Assembly (NCBI GenBank): GCA_016712565.1 | Contig: JADJQU010000007.1 | Coordinates: 1 to 14,673, forward strand | Reading direction: 5' to 3' | Length of the DNA: 14,673 nt | Source of the DNA: Planctomycetota bacterium | Lineage (GTDB): Bacteria > Planctomycetota > UBA1135 > GCA-002686595 | In this document: positions 7,870-14,673 of the stretch, in pieces | How the letters are laid out: each line of letters opens with the position of its first letter | How positions within the stretch are numbered: the stretch's first letter is position 1 | Notes under the pieces: model-generated | The model's input: the letters and a program-made list of their open reading frames with translations, nothing else | The model's database searches: none | Told to the model about the DNA's origin: nothing | Position numbers and translations under genes: made by a program

Positions 7870-9930
7870 CCCTTGCCCGTCGGCTTGCGCGCGGCTCGCT
7901 TGGGACCGGCGGCCCGCGCGCCGCTCGCCTTCGCACGCTCCCCGCGCTTGGCTTGGGGCGATTCCTCCTTGTCGGAGCGCGCGGGGCGCCAGTCCTTGGG
8001 CGGGGCTTCGCCCTTGATCTCGTAGAGGAAGCGCGAGGGAAAGCAGGCCGAGCGGGCGCCGTACTTGGTGCGCTCGAGACAATGCGAAATCGTCAATTGA
8101 TGTTGCGCGCGGGTGATGCCCACGTACATCAGGCGGCGCTCCTCCTCGACCGTGTCCTCCTGCACCGCGCGCTGGTGCGGCAGGATTCCCTCCTCCACGC
8201 CCACCAGGTAGACGCGCGGGAATTCGAGGCCCTTGGCGGCGTGCAGCGTCATCAAGGTCACCACGTCGCGGCCCTTCTCGGGCGCTTCGTCGCGGTCCTC
8301 GGCGCCCAGCGCCAGCTCCCTCGAGGAACGTCGCGAGCGTGGCGCCCTTCTTCCTGCCCTCGTGATTGCGCGCCGAAGTTCGCCACGTCCTCCACGGCGT
8401 TCCCGGCGCTCGGCCCGCGCGCTCGTCGGGGTAGAGGCGTTCCACCTCGGCCCGGTAGCCCACCGCGTCCACCACGTGGCGCACGAAGGCCTGCAGGGAC
8501 AGCTCGCCCACACGGCCGGCCGCGGTGCGCATCAGGCGTTGGAAGGCCTGGATCGACTCCAGGGCGCGCGGATCCAGGTCCTTGGCCTCGTTGGCCCGGG
8601 CCAGGGCGGCGGGCACGCTGATCCCCTGCTCGGTAGCGAATTCCAGCAGGCGCTCGATCGAGGTCTTGCCCACGCCGCGCGGGGGCGTGTTGATCACGCG
8701 CAGGAGCGAAACCTCGTCGTCCTCCGCGGCGCACAACCGCAGATAGGCGAGCACGTCGCGCACCTCCTTGCGGTCGAAGAACGACATGCCGCCGACCAGC
8801 ACGTAGGGGATCGTTCTGGCCCGCAGCTGCTGTTCGAAGGGCCTGGGCTGGGTGCCCGTGCGGAACAGGATCGCGTAGTCGGAGTACTTGGCGCGTCCCT
8901 TGCGCACCAGGTCGTGCACTTGCTGCACGATGCGCTCGGCCTCGACGTTCTCGTCGGCCTGGGCCACCGCCATCACCGGCTCGCCGTTGCCGAGCGCGGA
9001 GACGAGCGTCTTGCCGTGCCGGCCGGGTTGTTCGCGATCACGCGGTTGGCCGCGCCCAGAATCTGCGAGGTCGAACGGTAGTTGGTCTCCAGCCGCACCA
9101 CCGCCGCGCCCTTGAAGTCCTTTTCGAAGGAGAGGATCTTGGTGATGTCCGCCCCGCGCCAGCCGTAGATCGACTGGTCGTCGTCGCCCACCACGCACAG
9201 GTTGCGGTGCCCGCCCGCGATCAGGCGCACGATCTCGTCCTGCACCGTGTTGGTGTCCTGGTACTCGTCCACCATGACGTAGCGGTCAGCGCGCCGCGAG
9301 CGCCTGCTTGACCTGGGATGATCCCCGAGGAGCTTGACCGCGTTCAGCAGCAGATCGTCGAAGTCCATGCTGCGCGCGCAGGAGGTGCTCCTCGTAGCGC
9401 AGCCAGGCCTTGCCGATCAGCTCCTCGCGGTCGTCCGCGGCCTTGCCCAGGAACGCCGCGGCCGAGACCAGCTTGTTCTTCTCCAGGGAGATGCGCGAGT
9501 GCAGGGCGCCCGGTTGGATGCTGGTTTCCGCCACGCGCAGCTCCCGCAGGGCTCCGCGCAGCACGGCGATCTGGTCGGAACTGTCGCAGATCGTGAAGCC
9601 GCGCGGGTAGCCCAGGAGCGTGCCGTGCTCCTTGAGCAGCTTGAGGCAGAAGGCGTGGAAGGTGCCCAGGGTCAGGGGCTCGGCGGAGGCCTTGCCCACC
9701 AGGCCCGCCACGCGTTCGCGCATCTCCGCCGCGGCCTTGTTGGTGAAGGTCAGGGCCAGGATCGCGCGCGGATCGACGCCCTTGGCGAGCAGATGGGCGA
9801 TGCGCACGGTGATCACGCGCGTCTTGCCGCTGCCCGCCCCGGCTAGCACCAGCACCGGCCCTTCGGTGGTGACGACGCCGCGGCGCTGCTCGGGGTTGAG
9901 CCCCGCGAGGATCCCGTCCAGCTTCGCCAC
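7857..9930 (-). CDS. uvrD: UvrD/PcrA-type superfamily 1A DNA helicase (frameshifted)
   Basis: An ATP-dependent 3'-5' DNA helicase of repair and replication-fork maintenance, about 690 residues, slightly shorter than E. coli UvrD (720). All SF1A motifs are readable: Q-motif region LAGLNPEQRRGV; Walker A AGAGSGKTR at residues about 30-38; Ia LTFTNKAAAEM; LGTFHAFC; II VDEYQDTN; III GDDDQSIYGWRGA; IV LETNYRS; V TLHAAKGLEFPRVYLVG followed by EEGILPH; VI EEERRLMYVGITRAQ. The C-terminus is a Lys/Arg/Ala-rich tail of about 50 residues ending at TGA 7859-7857. GTG 9930-9928 is chosen as the start because it follows the upstream stop by 5 bp and gives the normal distance to motif I. Frame changes lie near 9375, 9318, 9295, 9020, 8410, 8375 and 8320. 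Family call is certain; the choice between UvrD and PcrA is not. Confidence 0.92.
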
Positions 9931-9935
9931 GGCGC

Positions 9936-10580
9936 TCAGAGGGGCGCCTTGCCCGTGCGCTTCAAGGTCCCGAACAGGCGCGTGCATTCCACGGCCTCGG
10001 ACAACTGCTCCACCGATTCGTTGCCGCCCATCCAGGCCACCTCGGCTTCGCCGTCCACGTAGGAGAACTTGACCACGCGAGCCTGCTTCGCGATCTGCTC
10101 CTGGAGCGGCGGGTCGAGCACCAGGCCGACCAGGCTCTCGGGCGCGGACTTCACCTTGAAGCGCTTGTCGAAGGCCGGGTTTCCCAGTTCGATGTCCCGG
10201 CTGCCCAGGAGGCCGCCCACGTGGTCGAGGAACTCCATCTCTCGCACGCTGAAGCTGCCGGCGGGCCCGTGGCCGCGCGCGTTGGCCCGCGCCCATTCCT
10301 GGCGGTGCTTGCCGACCTTGACGGTGTAGGTGGAGAGCTCCAGGGAGAGCCCCGCCACCTCCCCGCTCACGCGAAGCGAGCCGGGTTTGAGCCAATTGCC
10401 CGGGTCCACGTGGATCTGGAGACGGTTTTCCAGGGCGAATTTGCGCCAATTCGCCTCGCGCCGGGCTCGGCGGCGGGCGTGAAATCGCACGATGAAGACC
10501 ATCAGGCCCGTCGCCAGCAGGAACATGCCGCTGACGGCGATCAGGGCCCGGGTCGGATCAGAATCGGCGAGGAGCAGCAC
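9936..10580 (-). CDS. Single-pass membrane protein of unknown function, upstream of uvrD
   Basis: An uninterrupted 214-codon frame with a GTG start (10580-10578) and a TGA at 9938-9936. Residues about 12-31 (ALIAVSGMFLLATGLMVFIV) form one membrane segment. A dense basic run follows (RFHARRRARREANWRK), which by the positive-inside rule places the remainder in the cytoplasm. The soluble part is mixed alpha/beta (LRVSGEVAGLSLELSTYTV, REMEFLDHVGGLLGSRDIEL, FDKRFKVKSAPESLVGLVLD, ESVEQLSEAVECTRLFGTLK). I do not recognise the family with confidence; the layout resembles small membrane-anchored domains of unknown function. The stop lies 5 bp before the uvrD GTG, so the two are very probably one transcript. 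No clear Shine-Dalgarno precedes the start, and an internal ATG at residue 19 would cut the membrane segment, making GTG the better choice. Confidence 0.8.
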   Translation of the reverse strand: MLLLADSDPTRALIAVSGMFLLATGLMVFIVRFHARRRARREANWRKFALENRLQIHVDPGNWLKPGSLRVSGEVAGLSLELSTYTVKVGKHRQEWARANARGHGPAGSFSVREMEFLDHVGGLLGSRDIELGNPAFDKRFKVKSAPESLVGLVLDPPLQEQIAKQARVVKFSYVDGEAEVAWMGGNESVEQLSEAVECTRLFGTLKRTGKAPL

Positions 10581-10717
10581 GGCCCGCGGATTGTGCGGGG
10601 CCCCTCGTCCTGCGGCAAGCGTGCTCGTCCTTTCGCGGCGCTCCTTCCGGGCGGGGCTTTCCGGCGCGGATCCGCGGCGGGGCCGATGCGTTTCGCCGGC
10701 GCGGGGTCTGGACTACC
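10581..10717. promoter_or_regulatory. Divergent intergenic spacer
   Basis: This 137-bp spacer separates the minus-strand membrane-protein/uvrD pair from the plus-strand NHL/peroxidase group and must carry promoters for both if the starts are right. It is very GC-rich. I could not pick a -35/-10 pair or an operator-like palindrome with confidence. Confidence 0.4.
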
Positions 10718-13018
10718 ATGCGGGGGGTGCAAACCTCGATCGCGTGCGCGGGTCTGATCCTCACGGCGCTCGGCAGCGCCCCCGGCGGCCTCCAGGAATC
10801 CGGGGCCAGCAGCCACGCGCAAACCCGAAACTCGGCCGCTCCCTGGCCCAGGTGGGATCGCTCGGCGAGCCCACCGGTGTCGCATTCGGCCTCGAACCGG
10901 GCACCTTGTTGGTGGCCGAGTCGCTGTCGCGGCGCGTGGTGGTGCTGGGCCCAAAGGGCGAGCGTCTGCGGGAGTTCGGCGTCGGCCTGCTGCGGGACCC
11001 GCGCGACGTGGCGCTGGCCGGCGGCGGGCGCATCGCGGTCTCCGATGCCGGGGCCGATGCCGTGTTCGTGTTCGACGGCCGGCAAGCTCGTCCAGGAGTT
11101 CGGGGGCAGCGGCGGGGCGCGCGGCCAGCTGCTCGACCCGGAGGGCATCGACGTGGCGGGCGAGCTGCTCGCGGTGGCCGACTCGGGCAACGACCGCGTG
11201 AAGTTTTCGCTTCGACGGCTCCCTGGCGGCGGTTCGGATCGAGAGGCCCGGCCAGGAGCAATGAAACCGCCCGTCGGACGTGGCTTTCGCGAGCCGACGC
11301 TCGATCTGCGTGGCCGACCTCTTCCACCAGCGCGTGCGGCGTTTTTTCCGCCGCGGGCGAGCTCCTGCTGGGTTTCGGCACGCCCGGGCCCAACCCCGGG
11401 CAGTTCGGCGGCCCCACGGGGCTCGCCGTGCACGGGACCTTCGTGCACGTGGTGGACCGCGACAACAGCCGCGTGCAGATCTTCGACGCCGCGGGCGAGC
11501 TGGTGGACTGGTACGGCATCCGCGCCCTGCCGGCCGCGGGAGGGCCTGGGCAAGCTGCACTATCCCCTGCGGCTCGCTCTCGGCCGACGGCAGGAGCGCC
11601 CTGATCCAGCAGCCGGTGGAGATCGCGTGCAGGTGCTCGGGCCCGTGGATCCGAACGAGGAGGTGCTGCCCCGCTGCCCGCGCTCCCACCGTCGCACTCC
11701 GGCGGCGCGGCTGGACGCCGACGGCCCGGTCGCGGTGATCACCGAACCGTCGATCCCCGGGTGCTCCTGTTCCAGATGCTCGACGGAGAGCCGATCGAGA
11801 TCAGCAGCTTCAGAGTGTACGGCTCGCGCTCGGGACAGATGCTCTGGCCCGCCGATGGCGGTGGACCCGGCGCGCGCCGCATCTTCGTGGCCGACTCGGA
11901 TCGCGGCGACTCTTGTCCTATTCGTTCCGCTTCCGATCCGCAGGAGGAAGTGGGCTTCGATCCCGGAGCGCGTGCGCTTCGTGGCCGCCGCGGACCTGGG
12001 CGAGATCGAGCTGGGGGATTTCCTGTCGGGCTCGGGAACGGTCAGCATCGAGCCCGCGGGGTTGTGGCGCGACGGCGAGGGCGGACTGTGCCTCTCCGAC
12101 GCGCGACAGGGGGCTGGTCTGGCGCCTGGACAGCCGCATGGAAATCAGCGGTTGCTTCGTCCCGCCCCAGGGTCAGGTCGTCCTGGGCGATCCGCTGCGC
12201 GCTCGCGGCGCGCGGCGAGGCCGGCGCGCCCGCGGGCGCAATGCGTGGTCGATGGGCTGGGGACGCGTGCTGGAGCTGCCTTCGGGCCAGGTCGTGGCCT
12301 CGGGCTTCGCGCGACCCGCGGGCGTGCTGGCCAGCACCAGGCGGGTGAACTGTACGTCACCGACGGCGGCAGCCACTCACTCCAGCGGGATCGGCGCGGC
12401 AAGGCCCGAGGTGGCGCGCGGACCGGGCCTTGGATCCCGCGAACTCACCAAGCCGCGCGGGCTGTGCGAACTCCAGGAGGGCGCGTGCTGGTGATGGACT
12501 GGGGCAATCACCGCGGGATGATCTTCGACCGCGAGAACAAGTTCGTGCGCGCCTTTGGCTCCCAGCTCTTCATCCGGCCGACCTATGCCGACAAGCAGGA
12601 GAAGACGCCTGAGCCCGCCGCGCCGACAGCGCCGCCGCCCGCCGGCCGCGCGTGCCGGTGCTCGACGGATCGGCCCTGGCACGCGGGCCGCTCCGCGATC
12701 ACCCACGACGGCAATTTCTGGTGTTCTGGAAGCCGACGCCTGACCCGATCGTGGAGCGGCAGACGTTCGCCGTGGAGGCCTGGGTGACCGCGCCTCGACG
12801 CCGAACGAACTGGCCCGCGAGGCGTCGATCGAACTGGATGCGGCCATGCCCGAGCACGGGCACGGCATGAACGTGTGCCGCGCTCCACGGTCAGGAGGGC
12901 GGTCGATCCGCATCGAAGGCACACGGCTGCACGCCATGCCCGGCCGCTGGAAGTCTATTTCGACGTGCGCGTGGGCCCACGCACCGAGCGGGCGCAGGTG
13001 ACGCTCGGGTTGGACTAG
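10718..13018 (+). CDS. Exported NHL-repeat beta-propeller protein with C-terminal YtkA/FixH-like domain (frameshifted)
   Basis: About 765 residues after stitching. The N-terminus MRGVQTSIACAGLILTALGS is a signal peptide. Propeller-type repeats follow, each with the turn seen in NHL blades: GEPTGVAFG...TLLVAESLSRRVVVLG; LRDPRDVAL...IAVSDAGADAVFVFDG; LDPEGIDV...LAVADSGNDRV; FGGPTGLAV...VHVVDRDNSRVQIFD; and later ELYVTDGGSHS and RVLVMDWGNHRGMIFDRENK. After a Pro/Ala-rich linker, the C-terminal part has ITHDGNF-LVFWKPTPDPI, FAVEAWV, IELDAAMPEHGHGMN, IRIEGTRLHAMPGRW and VGPRTERAQVTLGLD, an immunoglobulin-like YtkA/FixH-type domain. TAG is at 13016-13018. No stop separates the two parts once frames are joined, so a fusion is inferred, though the indels leave room for two genes. 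A periplasmic or surface binding role is likely; ligand unknown. At least a dozen frame changes. Confidence 0.75.
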
Positions 13019-13020
13019 TC

Positions 13021-14354
13021 GTGGGCCGCTTGCGAGCGAGGCTCTCCGTCGCACCGGTCGCGGCCTGGCCTGCCTGGGACCGCTCAACGCTGGCCTCGCC
13101 GCGCGGGCGGGACTCCGCGAATCGCCAGCACCTGCGGGGAGGGAGAGGGCCGCGGTCGAGGTTGTGGAATTCGACGAACGGAGCGGGCGATCCTACCCGG
13201 CTCTCCCCTGGGCGCGCCTCGGCGGATCCCACGAATGCGGTGGCGGACGACCTCGCCGCCGCGCGCCTGGGCCGGCGACTGTTCTTCGAGAGCGCCTGTC
13301 GAGGGCAGGGCGAGATCCACTTTCGCCCGCCTGCCCGCGATCCCGACGCGCCTTCAGCGACGGCAAGCGGCTCTCCGAGGGCGTGGGCAAGACCGCGCGC
13401 AACGCGCCGAGCCTGATCGGCGTGGCGCGGCGGTGGCTGTTCTGGGATGGGGAGACGACGCTCTAGGGCCAGGCCCTGCGCCCCATCGGGCAACCGCTGG
13501 AAATGGATGGGGACCGCGTGGCCGTCGCCCGGCTCCGGGCGCGATCCGAGCTGCGGGACCCGTACGAGGGGTGTTCGGCTCCTGCCCGAGATGGACAGCT
13601 GGCCCGAGCATGCGCGGCCCGGGAGGGCGAGGGCTCCTGGGGGCGCGCCTGGCGGGCCATGACCCCCCCGGGAACGGGAACTCGACAATCGGGTGTTCTC
13701 CAACGTGGGCAAGGCCGTGGCGCCTACAACGACGCCTGATCGGCGGCCCGTCGCCCTTCCACGTCCGCTTCCGTGCGCGGGCTGTCGAGCCCGGACCCGA
13801 AAACGACGCCGGGACCTCGCCCTCCTGGACCCGTCCGCCAGCGCGGGCTCCGCTCTTCATCGGCAAGGCAGGCTGCCGCCAGTGCCACCTTGGGTCCCTC
13901 CTTCAGCGATGGGGAGTTCACGACGTGCAGGTGCGACCCCTGTCCGGGGAGGTGAACGCACGGAATCCATGCGCCTCGGGCGGTGCGCACCAGGTCCCTG
14001 GGGACCCCGGCAACGCGGCGGGACCCTACTCCGACGCACTCGAGGGGGCCGCGGTCGAGCCGCCTGACCTACTAGCCGCAGTCAGAATCACGGGGCGCCG
14101 TGCGCACGCCCGGCCTGCCGGAACGTGGCCCTGACTCGCTCTTATGGAACAGGGGCCAGTTCGCGGGACCTGCTTGGCCAACCATGCTGCGGTTCTACTC
14201 CCACCGGGAGGGTGCCGCCCCGGCGGGCCATCACGAGGAGAAGGTGGTGGAACCCCTTGAACCTGACCCCCAGGGGCTCGGAGGCCTCCAAGGGGCTTCC
14301 TGCTCTCCTGACCGAATTGCGCCGCCCGAGGAATGGCGCCTCCCGCCGCCCTGA
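13021..14354 (+). CDS. Di-haem cytochrome c peroxidase / MauG-family protein (frameshifted)
   Basis: About 440 residues after stitching, within the family range. GTG at 13021 follows the upstream TAG by 2 bp and leads into a possible signal sequence. Family landmarks in order: ADDLAAARLGRRLFFES, the N-terminal stretch before the first haem; FSDGKRLSEGVGKTARNAPS with LIGVARR; QALRPI and LEMDGDRVAVA; SNVGKAVA; FIGKAGCRQCH, giving an intact second CxxCH haem motif at 13874-13888; FSDGEF-type; then RNVALT, LRFYSHREGAAPAGHHEEK and a C-terminus EEWRLPPP with TGA at 14352-14354. The first haem motif, expected near 13312-13340, is not readable in any frame. Members reduce hydrogen peroxide or oxidise protein or small-molecule partners in the periplasm. 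It is tightly coupled to the NHL/YtkA-like gene. Many frame changes; the family call is strong. Confidence 0.8.
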
Positions 14355-14556
14355 GGGCGTCCCCGGACGACTGCTGCCTGGCCATCGACCGGGAGCCGTC
14401 CGCCCACTCGCGGGGTCCTGGGTCTTTCGGCGGGCATACTCTCCCCTGGCAGTCACTTCACCCACGCCTCACCCAGGGAGTCCGGGATATCATTTGGATC
14501 AGCGGCGATCCTCTGGCCCCCCTCCTACCTCTTGCCGATCACCGGGTAGGTAGTAC
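14355..14556. other. Spacer after peroxidase gene
   Basis: About 200 bp between the peroxidase stop and the next likely start. No frame shows a recognisable product and no stem with a T-tract was seen. A weak 6-bp inverted repeat (CTACCT 14524-14529, AGGTAG 14548-14553) lies just before the next ATG. It may hold a promoter for the following gene. Confidence 0.4.
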
Positions 14557-14673
14557 ATGACTCGACTCTGGCCCCGCTTGTATTGGGCCTCTCCGCCCTC
14601 GCCACCCTGAGCGGGCTGCTTCTCGCCCCGAGGACGACGGCAAGGTGCCAGACCGCGAGCAACGCGCTTTGGA
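14557..14673 (+). CDS. Start of an exported protein, truncated by window end
   Basis: ATG at 14557-14559 begins MTRLWPRL. In the frame shifted by one, this continues as LAPLVLGLSALATLSGLLLA, a typical signal peptide. It then continues, after another apparent one-base change, as EDDGKVPDREQRALW up to the window edge. Only about 38 codons are visible, and no family can be named. Its position after the peroxidase suggests it belongs to the same exported gene group, although the 200-bp spacer may mean a separate promoter. Confidence 0.5.

Noticed and set aside
7311..8621. Long open plus-strand frame of over 430 codons
   Set aside because: It is very Arg/Gly/Pro-rich and lies out of frame over the AlbA_2 gene and antisense over uvrD; a typical shadow in GC-rich DNA.
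14524..14553. CTACCT/AGGTAG inverted repeat before the last ATG
   Set aside because: Only six pairs with an 18-nt loop; too weak to call an operator or terminator.
1..14673. CRISPR array, tRNA/rRNA genes, insertion sequences, phage or retron elements
   Set aside because: No repeat-spacer pattern, no transposase or integrase motifs and no RNA-gene signatures were recognised on either strand.

Overview
The window is strongly GC-rich and gene-dense. It most resembles a chromosomal segment from a member of the Planctomycetota. This is inferred from gene content: a peptidase-MA-like exported protein of planctomycete type, a Tlc-type nucleotide-transporter relative, an NHL-repeat protein ending in a YtkA/FixH-like domain, and a MauG/cytochrome c peroxidase. 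No rRNA, tRNA, CRISPR array, insertion sequence or phage gene was seen, so the placement is not proven.

Layout. A minus-strand cluster runs from about 4.78 kb down to 0.27 kb: exported peptidase-MA-like protein, an unidentified ORF, DJ-1/PfpI protein, XdhC-type protein, and an exported TPR-like protein. From a short divergent spacer near 4.8 kb a plus-strand group runs to 7.85 kb: Tlc-like membrane transporter, rhomboid protease, AlbA_2 DNA-binding protein. This group meets a minus-strand pair (single-pass membrane protein, then UvrD/PcrA helicase) tail to tail, with only 5 bp between stop codons and a hairpin spanning both stops. From a second divergent spacer near 10.6 kb a plus-strand periplasmic group runs off the window: NHL-repeat/YtkA-like protein, di-haem peroxidase-like protein, and the start of another exported protein.

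Caveat that governs the annotation. Most genes are interrupted by single-base frame changes, yet family-typical sequence resumes in a neighbouring frame each time. Only the AlbA_2 gene and the membrane protein upstream of UvrD read cleanly from start to stop. This looks like indel-rich, poorly polished sequence more than gene decay, so gene spans are given as one feature across the frame changes and most start codons are approximate.

Functionally, the plus-strand group at 10.7-14.7 kb is a candidate periplasmic redox or metal-related unit, and the XdhC and DJ-1 genes are translationally overlapping. The UvrD gene sits 5 bp behind the membrane-protein gene. No clearly unprecedented system was found; the most unusual elements are the propeller-YtkA fusion with its peroxidase neighbour, the nucleotide-transporter relative, and the helicase/membrane-protein pair.
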